From an uncultured Saprospiraceae bacterium (GTDB lineage: Bacteria; Bacteroidota; Bacteroidia; Chitinophagales; Saprospiraceae): 64,000 nt of DNA. The stretch is from assembly GCA_937995755.1 (NCBI GenBank), contig CALKJD010000115.1, positions 1-64,000 of the forward strand, written 5' to 3'. The translations under genes were made by a program, and so were the position numbers. This document shows positions 8,998-18,091 of the stretch, piece by piece. A model generated the notes under the pieces. It was not told where the DNA came from. It ran no database searches and saw only the letters and a list, made by a program, of their open reading frames with translations. Position 1 is the first letter of the stretch. Every line of letters starts with the position of its first letter.

Positions 8998-9996
8998 ATG
9001 AAAGAATTAGATTACATATCCATAATACATAAAGAGCTGGTAGGCGAACTATCAGACACTGAGTCCGTACAGTTACAGGAATGGAAGGCAGATAACGAGG
9101 ATAACCTCGCTACCTATCATGATACTGTAGAGATATGGAAGCTAACCTCTAACTATACTCCTCCCAAGCTTGAGATTAATGTTTCTAGGGCAATAGAAGA
9201 TCAATTAAGTAGGATTCGTCAAGAATCTAAGCAGGAAGAAGTAAGTACAGCTAAAGTAGTAAGGTTAAGACCTACTCAATGGGCAATGAGGATTGCTGCG
9301 GCGTTTGTGTTTGTTCTATCAGCAACTTTTGTATTTCAATCAATGAATTCTGGCGAAACTTATACGGCAGGAAACGATATTAAATTTGTGCAATTATCTG
9401 ATGGTAGTAATATCTGGTTAGATAAGAACAGCACGCTTACTATTCATAACTCATTTGGCGACACGCAAAGACAAGTCGCTCTAGAAGGAAGAGCATTCTT
9501 CGATATCGCAAGAGACGAAGCTAGACCATTCCTTATCGAAGCGAATCATGTAGATGTACAAGTTCTAGGGACTTCGTTTACTGTAGATGCTAATGACAAT
9601 ACGCCAATGGTATCTGTAAAGTCAGGTAGAGTAGAGGTGAAAGCAGATGCAGAAACTAAGATCATTACTAAAGGTCAGCAACTAGAAGCTACTATATCTG
9701 GTAGTCTTACTGAATCAGATGTAGATATGGACACTGCTTTTGATTGGACTAACGGAGATCTTTCTTTTAAAGATGCACCGCTTACTAAAGTTTTAGCAGA
9801 TTTAGGAAATCACTTCAATGTAGACTTCAAATACAGAGGAGGAGTGGATTTGGATGAATGTCCGTTTACTTCGTTGAGTCTAGCAGATACTTCATTAGAT
9901 GATGTACTAGATATATTAGCGCTCACTTATGATATGAATATCGTGAAGAAGTCCGAAAAAGAAATCAAATTATCTAGAATCAAATGCCGTAAGTAA
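8998..9996 (+). CDS. FecR-family anti-sigma factor
   Basis: 332 residues. An N-terminal cytoplasmic segment (about 1-90, with LSDTESVQLQEW) precedes one membrane helix (about 97-116, IAAAFVFVLSATFVFQSM). A periplasmic FecR domain follows (about 130-225: LSDGSNIWLDKNSTL, GRAFFDIARDEARPF, VLGTSFTVDA, VKSGRVEV). The C-terminal DUF4974-type segment carries LSFKDAPLTKVLADLGNHF. It is expected to hold the upstream sigma factor inactive and to read the state of an outer-membrane receptor. A strong terminator at 10031-10066 separates it from the receptor gene, which seems to have its own promoter. Confidence 0.93.
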   Translation: MKELDYISIIHKELVGELSDTESVQLQEWKADNEDNLATYHDTVEIWKLTSNYTPPKLEINVSRAIEDQLSRIRQESKQEEVSTAKVVRLRPTQWAMRIAAAFVFVLSATFVFQSMNSGETYTAGNDIKFVQLSDGSNIWLDKNSTLTIHNSFGDTQRQVALEGRAFFDIARDEARPFLIEANHVDVQVLGTSFTVDANDNTPMVSVKSGRVEVKADAETKIITKGQQLEATISGSLTESDVDMDTAFDWTNGDLSFKDAPLTKVLADLGNHFNVDFKYRGGVDLDECPFTSLSLADTSLDDVLDILALTYDMNIVKKSEKEIKLSRIKCRK

Positions 9997-10030
9997 TAGC
10001 TTATTCTAAGATATTAATAAAGAATACAAA

Positions 10031-10066
10031 TCTACTAAGCGTTCATTCGCTTAGTAGATTTTTTTT
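10031..10066 (+). terminator. terminator after the anti-sigma factor gene
   Basis: The perfect 11-base arms TCTACTAAGCG and CGCTTAGTAGA, with a 6-base loop, are followed by eight T. It sits between the fecR-like gene and the receptor gene. Confidence 0.85.
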
Positions 10067-10154
10067 GTGGCTAGATTATAAGCAAATTCCTTATTAGTTT
10101 TCATGCGGATTAGTAACATTATATGAGTTTTTACAACACTCAATGTTATTATGG

Positions 10155-10162
10155 TAGTTTTG
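10155..10162 (+). promoter_or_regulatory. TAnnTTTG promoter-like box of the TonB receptor gene
   Basis: TAGTTTTG fits the Bacteroidota -7 consensus, 54 bases before the chosen ATG at 10217. No clear -33 TTG is seen at the usual distance. Its position argues against the longer open frame that starts at 10151. Confidence 0.4.
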
Positions 10163-10216
10163 TGGTATGGTTTTGGCAAACTCAACCATAGGAATACTAA
10201 GAATTATCTACATTCG

Positions 10217-12865
10217 ATGAAGAGAATATTAACCAGCCTTGTGATAATGGTGTTTTTTGCCACTATCGCTCTATCACAGACATTACCGGATGAGGTAATA
10301 GTCAGTTACACCTGTGCTAATAAGCCTCTTACGACTGTTCTTGATGAACTCACTAATCGGTCTCAAGTCAATATTATCTATTCGGCTAAGAGGCTTCCCA
10401 AAAGAAAAAAAGTTACTATTCAAGCTTCTAACGAACAGTTGGGAGTAGTCCTCAATGTCATATTATCTGATTTTGGCTATAAGTATAAGATTGTAGGTAA
10501 TCAGTTAGTAATAGTTAGAGATGATCTAGAAGAAGTAGAGGATCTCATTACTATTAGTGGATATGTTCAAGATTCTTTATCCGGAGAAAGACTGGTGTAT
10601 GCCAATATTTACTTACTAGATAATACAAAGGGCACTGAAACAAACGAATATGGTTTTTTCAGTTTTACGCTCCCTAAAGGAGATCAAAGGGTATACTACT
10701 CGTATCTTGGATATAAGCAGAGAGCGATAGACTTTAGGCTCAAAGAGGATAGTACTGTGGTAATCGATATGATTCCAGATGTACAACTTAATGAGATAGT
10801 TATACTAGATGGTAATGAGGTAGAAGCTGATCAAAATACGAGTACCGAAAGTAGAATGAATTACGATGAGCTACAATCTATGACTTCTCTTGGTGGAGAG
10901 GCAGATGTGGTGCGCTTTGCTAATATGCTTCCAGGTGTGGCTTCAGGAGCTGATGGTTTTGGTGGCCTTAATGTGAGAGGGGGATCTTCTGACCAAAATC
11001 TAGTTTTGTTTGATGGTGTACCTGTGTATAATCCAGGTCATGCATTAGGTATATTTTCGATATTTAATTCTAATGTAGTCAAAAGTGCGACCCTTATAAA
11101 AGGTGGATTCCCAGCAAGATACGGAGGTCGACTATCATCAGTACTTGATGTAAGGACAAGAGAGGGAAGTACTAAGAAGATGGAAGGGGCAGTCTCGATT
11201 AGCGCGGTCGCAATGAAAGCGAGTATCGAAGGGCCGATTGGTAAAAATGGTAGTTCTTACCTTTTCTCAGGAAGAAGAACTTTTGTGGATCGATGGATTA
11301 AGAGTATTACAAGTTACAACTATAGATCTAATGGAAATGGTGATATAGGCTTTAGCAATTACTATTTCTATGATCTCAATGGGAAATTGAATTTTCAATT
11401 AGGAAAGAAACATAAATTGCTCATCAGCGCCTATAATGGTAAAGATGAATTTGAAAATGAAGTAGATCGAGTTAGAGAACAAGGAGAGGTGGTAGAAAGA
11501 AGCGAAAACTTTTTCGGTTGGAATAATCGCTTGGCAACGGTAAGATTGAACTCGGAATTGAGTAAAAAACTGTTTTCTAAAGTATCGATCTATACGAGTG
11601 ATTATGACTTTAATAGTTACGATTACGATCGGTTTGAAAATTACGACGCTAATAATGATCCAATAGCCTTTAACTTTAAAGCGAGTTCCTATTTATCGCG
11701 TATCGCTGATAAGGGAGCAAGAATAGACTTCGATTACATTCCTTCGCCTTCACATTTTATCAAATTTGGAGGAGGGCTGATACAGCATAGCTATAATCCA
11801 GGCCTTGCTAATGTAAATGTCAACGATTCATTAATTACCATTGATGAGCCTTTACTCAAGGCAGATGTAGAAAGTAAAATCGAAAGTCCGAAATTAGTAG
11901 GAGACGAGTACTTTGGATATCTCGAGGATCAGATTTCTATTGGTTATGGTTTTATGTTAAACTTAGGGGTGCACACTAGTTATATTTCTACAGATAATAC
12001 TAACTATCTTAATTGGCAACCTAGAGCTGCATTGATGCTTAGAGGTGAGTCCATTTACTTCAAGGCAAGTGTGAGTAAGATGAATCAATATCTTCACCTT
12101 ATATCTAATAATGGGCTGGGCTTGCCGGCAGAGATATGGTTGCCGAGTACGGATCGTCTTAAGCCGCAAGGCAGTTGGATATACTCTACTACTATGGCTT
12201 ATCATAGCGATGATGGATATCATCTTGGTGGAGAAGCGTTCTATAAGACTTTTGATGATCTATCGGCTTTCAACGAAGGTTCTGCAATCGAAATTAGCGA
12301 TGGTAAAGCATGGGAAAATAGAATTCCGTTGGGTGGAGGTAAAGCCTATGGTCTAGAGTTCTTTTTGAATAAAGTAGCAGGGAAGACTACATGGATGGCC
12401 AACTATACGTATACACATTCAAGTAGGCAGTTTGACCAACTCAATAACGGTGAAGAGTTTTTGCATAAATTTAGTTTGGATCATAATATGAAGTTGTCAT
12501 TAAGGCATAGACTTACAGCAGATGCAGAGTTTAGTCTTAATTATCATATGTCGACAGGAAGTCGTGTGACCACACCGTCTGGAGTAGTGACTGTAGGGCC
12601 AAATGGTCAAATACTTGTAGAATATGATGAAAAAAATAATGAAGTACTACAGTCATACCAAAGATTAGATATCGGGTTTAATTTTTATAATAAATATAAG
12701 TGGGGGAGGCAGAAAATATCGATTGGCGCCTATAACATATTTGATAAAAGAAATCCGTTTTACATTGATATTCAGCGAAATGTGAATAATCCGAATGAAT
12801 TTCAGCTCGTGAGATTTACAATTTTACCAGTCTTTCCTGCCATAAGTTATAGTCTGTCCTTCTGA
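10217..12865 (+). CDS. TonB-dependent outer-membrane receptor with STN domain
   Basis: 882 residues from ATG 10217 (signal peptide MKRILTSLVIMVFFATIALS). Order: an STN domain at about 27-110 (PLTTVLDELTNRSQVNIIYS, with QLVIVRD closing), the module known to talk to a FecR anti-sigma factor; a carboxypeptidase-regulatory-like beta domain at about 118-200 (ISGYVQDSLSGERLVYANIY, FFSFTLP); a plug domain at about 225-350 (NVRGGSSDQNLVLFDGVPVY, KGGFPARYGGRLSSVLDV); then a 22-strand-type barrel to the end, which is aromatic (PAISYSLSF). It imports a ligand using TonB energy; the substrate cannot be read from sequence. There is no SusD gene. A DUF4249-like lipoprotein follows, a pairing common in Bacteroidota. 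Confidence 0.93.
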   Translation: MKRILTSLVIMVFFATIALSQTLPDEVIVSYTCANKPLTTVLDELTNRSQVNIIYSAKRLPKRKKVTIQASNEQLGVVLNVILSDFGYKYKIVGNQLVIVRDDLEEVEDLITISGYVQDSLSGERLVYANIYLLDNTKGTETNEYGFFSFTLPKGDQRVYYSYLGYKQRAIDFRLKEDSTVVIDMIPDVQLNEIVILDGNEVEADQNTSTESRMNYDELQSMTSLGGEADVVRFANMLPGVASGADGFGGLNVRGGSSDQNLVLFDGVPVYNPGHALGIFSIFNSNVVKSATLIKGGFPARYGGRLSSVLDVRTREGSTKKMEGAVSISAVAMKASIEGPIGKNGSSYLFSGRRTFVDRWIKSITSYNYRSNGNGDIGFSNYYFYDLNGKLNFQLGKKHKLLISAYNGKDEFENEVDRVREQGEVVERSENFFGWNNRLATVRLNSELSKKLFSKVSIYTSDYDFNSYDYDRFENYDANNDPIAFNFKASSYLSRIADKGARIDFDYIPSPSHFIKFGGGLIQHSYNPGLANVNVNDSLITIDEPLLKADVESKIESPKLVGDEYFGYLEDQISIGYGFMLNLGVHTSYISTDNTNYLNWQPRAALMLRGESIYFKASVSKMNQYLHLISNNGLGLPAEIWLPSTDRLKPQGSWIYSTTMAYHSDDGYHLGGEAFYKTFDDLSAFNEGSAIEISDGKAWENRIPLGGGKAYGLEFFLNKVAGKTTWMANYTYTHSSRQFDQLNNGEEFLHKFSLDHNMKLSLRHRLTADAEFSLNYHMSTGSRVTTPSGVVTVGPNGQILVEYDEKNNEVLQSYQRLDIGFNFYNKYKWGRQKISIGAYNIFDKRNPFYIDIQRNVNNPNEFQLVRFTILPVFPAISYSLSF

Positions 12866-12935
12866 TAATCAGTGAGTTGTATCTAATATGACATTGCAAA
12901 TGTGACTTATTGTCAATAATTCGTCTTATATTTGT

Positions 12936-13883
12936 ATGACATATACGAGAACCACATTGAAAAAAAATATTTACACTCTTACATTGAGCCTTTTAGCTTT
13001 AGTTTCTATGCAATCCTGTGTAGATAGTATTCCTATTCCAGTTGAGGATGTGAATGCAATGCTAGTATTTGAGAGTGATATCAATAACTCTAATGGTTTT
13101 AGTGCCAAAATTTCTACTTCTACTGGTTTGACTGATGTAACTGCAATATCATTTCCGACGGATTTGAATGTGGATGTAAGTTATGGAGATGAAGATGCTT
13201 TTGATTTGGATTATTCTATGGGATGTAAATGTTACCGTAGTGATACAAAGCCTATCTCTGGTGTACAGTATAAAGTTAATGCCAGCTCGCCCACTAACAA
13301 AAACTATCAAGATATTGAAGCTAAAATGGTGTTTCCAGTTAAAACACAGTTAGCTGAGTTGAAAGCAGTTAGAAATATAGAGACTGATGGGATTACTACT
13401 CTTGATGTAAATGTTACTCTTGATGGAAAGTCTCACTCTAGTAACTATTATCATATCATACCTTATCGTAAGGTTACTGAAATAGTAATAATCGGAGGAG
13501 AGGAACATGAGAGATATACTGGAGATAGAAAATATCTTGATTTAGTAGATTTCGATAACAATAATCTTTACATAGAATCTCATCACAATAGACCTGGGTT
13601 TTTAGTAGATTTTAACGACGAAGACCTTTTGTCGAATACTTTGAATCTGGTACTTTATACTCCTGAAGTTATTGATTACGAGAATGAAGCATTCACAAAA
13701 ATATTTTTTGAAGTAAGATCAGTAACAGAGTCTTACTATAAGTACGAAATCTATCAAAGTCGCAAGATCCAAAGTTTGGAAGGTGGTATTGTAGAGGCTC
13801 CTATAAGCTATGGTAACATAACTAATGGTCTCGGATACTTTGGTGGATATACCACTTCATTAGACTCCATGTTTGTCGAATAA
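12936..13883 (+). CDS. DUF4249-like lipoprotein
   Basis: 315 residues from ATG 12936. The signal peptide ends in a lipobox (VSMQSC). The ATG lies two bases after a TAnnTTTG-like string, and an in-frame TTG at 12957 would give the tidier KKNIYTLTLSLLALVSMQSC, so the start is uncertain. After Cys come PIPVEDVNAMLVFESDINN, which resembles the opening strands of DUF4249 proteins, then a long beta-rich body and a glycine/aromatic C-terminus (NGLGYFGGYTTSLDSMFV), also typical of that family. Such proteins sit beside TonB receptors, as here (70-base gap), and probably form part of the surface complex. Function otherwise unknown. Confidence 0.75.
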   Translation: MTYTRTTLKKNIYTLTLSLLALVSMQSCVDSIPIPVEDVNAMLVFESDINNSNGFSAKISTSTGLTDVTAISFPTDLNVDVSYGDEDAFDLDYSMGCKCYRSDTKPISGVQYKVNASSPTNKNYQDIEAKMVFPVKTQLAELKAVRNIETDGITTLDVNVTLDGKSHSSNYYHIIPYRKVTEIVIIGGEEHERYTGDRKYLDLVDFDNNNLYIESHHNRPGFLVDFNDEDLLSNTLNLVLYTPEVIDYENEAFTKIFFEVRSVTESYYKYEIYQSRKIQSLEGGIVEAPISYGNITNGLGYFGGYTTSLDSMFVE

Positions 13884-13915
13884 CAACGTCCCATTAATTT
13901 TCTAGATTGTTAGTG

Positions 13916-13961
13916 TAATTTCCTAGTTCTTGATTAAAAGGACTAGAAATTCTTATTTTAT
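13916..13961 (+). terminator. terminator after the DUF4249-like gene
   Basis: Arms AATTTCCTAGTTC (13917-13929) and GGACTAGAAATT (13940-13951) pair with one bulged C and one wobble around a 10-base loop and are followed by CTTATTTTA. Confidence 0.55.
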
Positions 13962-14528
13962 ATAGTTGCGAATGCAATTCAATAATTGTGTATATATATA
14001 TCCATAACAGTCCTCATATAGATATCTCATATCAGTTAAGAATCACCTTTCAAAGTTGTGTGTGAATTGAAGCATTATATATGCTAGACAGTAAGCAGCC
14101 CTAAGCGTCTTTCTACAGTATACTGGGTAATAGATCTTATTTTATTATTATAACATTGGCAAAAAAAGTATTTAGCTGTAAATCATTAATTAGAAGTATA
14201 GCCATGTATGGTTGTGTATTTATTGAGTGTTTCATCTATATGTTGAATTGTATTTAATAAGTATCAATGTTCTATATATAAATAATTAAAATTTGGCTCC
14301 GTAGTTAGAGAATGTTTTGGCTTTCTGTGTGGTTTGGCGATAAATAAAATATATTAAGTATATACTTTCTGATATTTTAAGTGTCTGATAATCAATTGTA
14401 TATATATCTAATGTTTGTTTTTGGCATATGTATGTTATTTATTAGGATGAAATCGTGATTTGCAATAGGGGTGACATATGTCTGTGTGTGTCTTTAGGGT
14501 GTATTACAACAATATAAAATTTACAATA
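13962..14528 (+). other. long AT-rich non-coding stretch before the Crp/Fnr gene
   Basis: About 570 bases without a credible gene. It is very AT-rich with runs of alternating TATATA near 13990, 14273 and 14400. I found no clear TAnnTTTG box, hairpin terminator or RNA signature. It presumably contains the promoter of the Crp/Fnr-type regulator. Confidence 0.5.
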
Positions 14529-15221
14529 ATGCAAATCCTTACTACAGTGAACGAACAGATATTAAGCAACTTGAGAGACTTTGAGCTTTTCAATGTTCTT
14601 TCAGAAGCGGAGTTGAAAGACTTAGCGGAAATGAGCAGAATCAGAACTGTTTCTAAGCATAGATTCGTGTTTAATCAAGGAGATAAGAGCGATTATCTTT
14701 ACTTTTTGATACAAGGAACTATCAAGTTTGGTATTCATTCAGAAGATGACAAAGAGGTAATCAAGTCGATTTTGCATCCAAGAGCTTTGTTCGGAGAACA
14801 AGCGATATTAGGCGATTATGAAAGAGATAATTTTGCCAAAGCAATGGATGAGGTAATATACATTGAAGTCAAAGTAGCAGACTTTAAGCAAATAATGAGA
14901 AGAAATTTTGATCTTAACCTTAATGTTATTGATTTATTAGGTAAGAAGATCAGATTAGCTGAGAAGAGATTAGAATCTTTAGTGCTTCAAGATGCTCGTA
15001 CTCGTATTATAGAGTTTATCAAAGAAAACGCTAAGAACTTCGGTAAGCAAGTAGGGTATGAGATGTTATTAAAGCACAGCTTAACACAACAAGATATAGC
15101 GAATTTCACAGGTACATCTAGACAGACGGTTACTTCTGTACTGAACGACCTTAAGAAATCAAATCAAATATATTTCAAAAGAAAAAGTATACTTATTAGA
15201 GATATGGCGTCATTGTCATAA
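14529..15221 (+). CDS. Crp/Fnr-family transcription regulator
   Basis: 230 residues from ATG 14529 (MQILTTVNEQIL); the 17-residue extension of the longer open frame has no homologous character. The N-terminal cyclic-nucleotide-binding-type beta roll spans about 20-130 (NQGDKSDYLYFLIQGTIKFG, LFGEQAILGDYERDNFAKA). A dimer helix follows. The C-terminal winged helix has TQQDIANFTGTSRQTVTSVL at about 186-205. There are no Fnr-type N-terminal cysteines, so an oxygen-sensing iron-sulfur cluster is unlikely. The GEQAILGDYERDNFA segment departs from the Crp cAMP pocket pattern, so the ligand is unknown. It is monocistronic with a strong terminator. Confidence 0.92.
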   Translation: MQILTTVNEQILSNLRDFELFNVLSEAELKDLAEMSRIRTVSKHRFVFNQGDKSDYLYFLIQGTIKFGIHSEDDKEVIKSILHPRALFGEQAILGDYERDNFAKAMDEVIYIEVKVADFKQIMRRNFDLNLNVIDLLGKKIRLAEKRLESLVLQDARTRIIEFIKENAKNFGKQVGYEMLLKHSLTQQDIANFTGTSRQTVTSVLNDLKKSNQIYFKRKSILIRDMASLS

Positions 15222-15291
15222 TTAATAAGTGCAAGATGTAAGTTTAATATAGAGTTTTCTCGAATATTGAATTCTTATAATTCCTAGTTAT

Positions 15292-15331
15292 AATAAGGTC
15301 TCCTTTAAAGAAAGGTGACCTTATTTTTTTT
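15292..15331 (+). terminator. terminator of the Crp/Fnr gene
   Basis: Perfect 9-base arms AATAAGGTC and GACCTTATT, extended inside by CCTTT and AAAGG, are followed by a T-run. It lies between convergent genes; the T-run fits the plus strand. Confidence 0.85.
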
Positions 15332-15355
15332 ATTGAAATTTCTTAATCTTATACA

Positions 15356-16483
15356 CTAAAGCAGATTATGGTAAGGCTTCTCACTATGGCTGGCCCATTG
15401 CTTGATATTTTTATGGAAGGCATCATAAGACTTATATATTTTCGCCGATGCTGTATCATTGGCGGTGATGTCATCTAGCATTTCATTTGTGAATTCCTTC
15501 AGCTGACTTAATACGTCACTTGAAAACTGTCTGAGTTCTACATTTTCCTCATGGATTAGTTTCTGTAGGTATTCATTATTCTTGGCTTCAAACTCAGCCA
15601 ATGTCCATGCATTCATTCTGTATGCAGCAGTTTCTAATATAGCTTTTAATCTAGGCTCTAATCCATCAAATAGACGTTTATTGAAAAATACCTCTAAAGT
15701 GCTGCCGGTTTCATGCCATCCAGGTGCATAATAGTATTTCGCTATTTTATGAAATCCCATCTTGTAATCATGATATGGTCCGATCCATTCTGTAGCATCG
15801 ATGACTCCTCGCTCTAGATTGGTATAAATTTCACTACCAGCACTCAATACGGCTGATCCACCTGCTTTCTCTATTACTTTGCCACCAAGGCCAGGCATTC
15901 GCATTTTTAGGCCTTTAAAGTCTTCAATAGTGTTGATTTCACGATTAAACCATCCAGCCATTTGTACACCGGTATTGCCTGCAGGAAAGGGTACAAGATT
16001 ATAGTCAGCGTAAAGTTCATTCCATAATGCTTGACCACCTCCGGCATAAAGCCAAGAATTCATTTGTTGGGCATTCATCCCAAAGGGTACTGAGGTGAAA
16101 AACTGTGTGGCTGGAGATCTACCAGCCCAGTAATAAGATGCACCACTACCGATTTCTGCGGCGCCACCAGATACGGCCTCGAAGCATTCCATAGCAGGGA
16201 TCAATTCACCACCGCCGTAGACATTAATCGTGATCTGACCGCCAGTCATCTCTTCAACCCATTGAGCAAAGTAATTGCAAGCTTCTCCAAGAACAGGAAA
16301 ATTAGGTGGCCATGTGGTAACCATCTTCCATTTGTACTTCTTCTGAGTTATCAAAGCAGGGAAATCTTCTTTGGTTTCTGATTGAGGTTTACACGATAGT
16401 ATTCCTGTACCTGCTGCAACAGCCAATGCCGTTTTTTTAATGAAGTTCTTTCTATTGATTTTGTTCTTGCTCATGGAGTTCAT
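15356..16483 (-). CDS. TRAP-type transporter solute-binding lipoprotein
   Basis: 375 residues. The N-terminus NRKNFIKKTALAVAAG with a lipobox-like GILSC suggests an exported lipoprotein, perhaps a weak Tat signal. The body is a DctP/TakP-type periplasmic binding protein: WKMVTTWPPNFPVLGEA, YGGGELIPAMECFEAVSGG, SGASYYWAGRSPATQFFTS, FPAGNTGVQMAGWFNREI, DFKGLKMRMPGLGGKV, GVIDATEWIGPYHDYKMGF. TakP relatives bind 2-oxoacids, so an organic-acid ligand is likely but not shown. The membrane subunits (DctQ and DctM) are not in the window. Ten bases upstream is a metzincin lipoprotein gene on the same strand, so the two may be co-transcribed. ATG 16474 is an alternative start. Confidence 0.9.
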   Translation of the reverse strand: MNSMSKNKINRKNFIKKTALAVAAGTGILSCKPQSETKEDFPALITQKKYKWKMVTTWPPNFPVLGEACNYFAQWVEEMTGGQITINVYGGGELIPAMECFEAVSGGAAEIGSGASYYWAGRSPATQFFTSVPFGMNAQQMNSWLYAGGGQALWNELYADYNLVPFPAGNTGVQMAGWFNREINTIEDFKGLKMRMPGLGGKVIEKAGGSAVLSAGSEIYTNLERGVIDATEWIGPYHDYKMGFHKIAKYYYAPGWHETGSTLEVFFNKRLFDGLEPRLKAILETAAYRMNAWTLAEFEAKNNEYLQKLIHEENVELRQFSSDVLSQLKEFTNEMLDDITANDTASAKIYKSYDAFHKNIKQWASHSEKPYHNLL

Positions 16484-16493
16484 GTAGATATCA

Positions 16494-17462
16494 TTAATTA
16501 GCTAGAGAGGGTTGAATGAGGTGATTTCGGACATTGCTCAGAGCTGCAGTGCGCATTACGATATATTGCTCCTCAGTGAAAGCAAAAGCCTTGCGATAAC
16601 ATGGATAGTAATAACTCATGTAATTATTAATCATAGGCTTGTATTCATATCCATTCTCATCTATATATCCAATCATTTCGCATCTAGTATAATCTATATA
16701 GACGCTATATAGTGGTCCAGGGTCAGCAGGCGTGGAGCATATATGATCTCCTGTGGTTTCACAGTCAGCTCTCATAATACTTTCTTCACCTTCGACTGAT
16801 CTATGTGTATGAAATAAGCCAAAAAAATGGCCCATTTCATGTGGCATAACTTTCTCATTGAGTAAATCAGGTTTACTAAGTACAATATTAGGATATTGAT
16901 AATTGAGGATATATGTAAATCCGTGAACACGACGACAACTCACTACTTCGTTGACCTTGTCACAATATTGACCATTATCATCTAATAAATGAATGGTGAT
17001 TGCGTTTTTTACATCATGCTGTAGTGAAAAGTCAGGATAGGCTTCATAGCTGTTTTGAGTAACTTGCTGTAGATTTTTAGCATCAGAAACAGTTTCTATT
17101 GATCTTAATTCAAATCTTATTGCCGAAGGCGCAAAAGCTTTATTTAATACTTCTATAGATTTAGTAACCTCTCGAGGGTCTACTTTTCGAGCATTTTCGT
17201 TTTGATTATGAATTTTGAATACTAGCGGAAAAGTAATGGTCTCATCCATGTCGTAATACATGTCAGGAGGCATATTACCATATATAGTATCTATATGTCC
17301 ATGATATATCTTGGCGCAGAGTGTGTCAGCACAATAGAAGACATCTTCTGATTCATTGCAATCAACGATTCGTTGCTGTTGGGCAGATCTACAGCTAAGG
17401 CCAATAGTGATAAGAATGGCTATTGAAGTAATATATAGAAAAGAAAGATTAATGCTCCACAT
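16494..17462 (-). CDS. metzincin-type zinc metalloprotease, lipoprotein
   Basis: 322 residues. Signal peptide with lipobox (IGLSC). Zinc site HEMGHFFGLFH (about 206-216) is the full HExxHxxGxxH signature, and NNYMSYY at about 280 gives the Met-turn. The spacing and the CRRVHGFTYIL segment resemble the M43 (pappalysin/cytophagalysin) group. Cysteines in DCETTGDHICSTPADPG just after the zinc site are also usual for that group. It is expected to cleave peptides at the cell surface or in the periplasm. It precedes the TRAP binding-protein gene by 10 bases. Confidence 0.88.
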   Translation of the reverse strand: MWSINLSFLYITSIAILITIGLSCRSAQQQRIVDCNESEDVFYCADTLCAKIYHGHIDTIYGNMPPDMYYDMDETITFPLVFKIHNQNENARKVDPREVTKSIEVLNKAFAPSAIRFELRSIETVSDAKNLQQVTQNSYEAYPDFSLQHDVKNAITIHLLDDNGQYCDKVNEVVSCRRVHGFTYILNYQYPNIVLSKPDLLNEKVMPHEMGHFFGLFHTHRSVEGEESIMRADCETTGDHICSTPADPGPLYSVYIDYTRCEMIGYIDENGYEYKPMINNYMSYYYPCYRKAFAFTEEQYIVMRTAALSNVRNHLIQPSLAN

Positions 17463-17505
17463 GTTAATAAAGGTAACTAAAATCTCAATGCTTAGAATGT
17501 CAGTA

Positions 17506-17513
17506 TAGGTTTG
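17506..17513 (+). promoter_or_regulatory. TAnnTTTG promoter-like box before the MazG-like gene
   Basis: TAGGTTTG matches the -7 consensus, 82 bases upstream of ATG 17595. No good -33 element is visible. Confidence 0.3.
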
Positions 17514-17594
17514 TCGGTGAACTATTTTCTATAAGCTCCAATTATAATAATATCAATATATTCGCCGATCGTTATACAAATAGGAAATACAGAT

Positions 17595-18080
17595 ATGAGT
17601 AAGAAATACAATGAGCCAGCAGGATTAACAGATGTAGCTAAGTTTCATGATACATTTGGTGCACCGATTTTAGATCAACCAACTATTCCAGCTAAGGATC
17701 GATGTGAACTACGAGTATCATTGTTACAAGAAGAACTCAATGAGCTCAAAGAAGCTATTGCAGATAATGATATGGTTGAAGTTGCGGATGCGCTTGCAGA
17801 TATCCAGTACGTCTTATCTGGAGCGATATTAGAATTTGGACTTGCAGATAGATTCAAAGAGATATTTGATGAAGTGCAACGCTCTAATATGAGTAAAACG
17901 TGTAAGTCTATGGACGAAGCGGTAAAAACTCAAGCGCATTACAAGGCGACTAAAGGCGTAGATTCTAAGATAGTCGAGAAGAATAGTGAATTCTTAGTAT
18001 ATAGAATTCCAGACGACAAAGTATTGAAATCAGTAGCTTATTCTCCAGCAGATCTCAAGAAAATAGTAGAAAGATCATAG
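17595..18080 (+). CDS. MazG-like nucleoside triphosphate pyrophosphohydrolase
   Basis: 161 residues, all-alpha. The metal-binding pattern of the all-alpha NTP pyrophosphatase superfamily is visible: LLQEELNELKEAI (about 43-55) and EVADALADIQYVL (about 61-73). These enzymes hydrolyse NTP or dNTP to the monophosphate and pyrophosphate, often for pool cleaning. The C-terminal half (RIPDDKVLKSVAYSPADLKK) is typical of the Bacteroidota version. The gene converges with the phosphoribosyltransferase gene, with 11 bases between them. Exact nucleotide substrate unknown. Confidence 0.85.
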   Translation: MSKKYNEPAGLTDVAKFHDTFGAPILDQPTIPAKDRCELRVSLLQEELNELKEAIADNDMVEVADALADIQYVLSGAILEFGLADRFKEIFDEVQRSNMSKTCKSMDEAVKTQAHYKATKGVDSKIVEKNSEFLVYRIPDDKVLKSVAYSPADLKKIVERS

Positions 18081-18091
18081 CTTAAATAGAC

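Noticed and set aside
12927-12934. TATATTTG as a promoter of the DUF4249-like gene
   Set aside because: It ends two bases before the ATG, so it would only work if translation began at the TTG at 12957; the gene more probably shares the receptor transcript.
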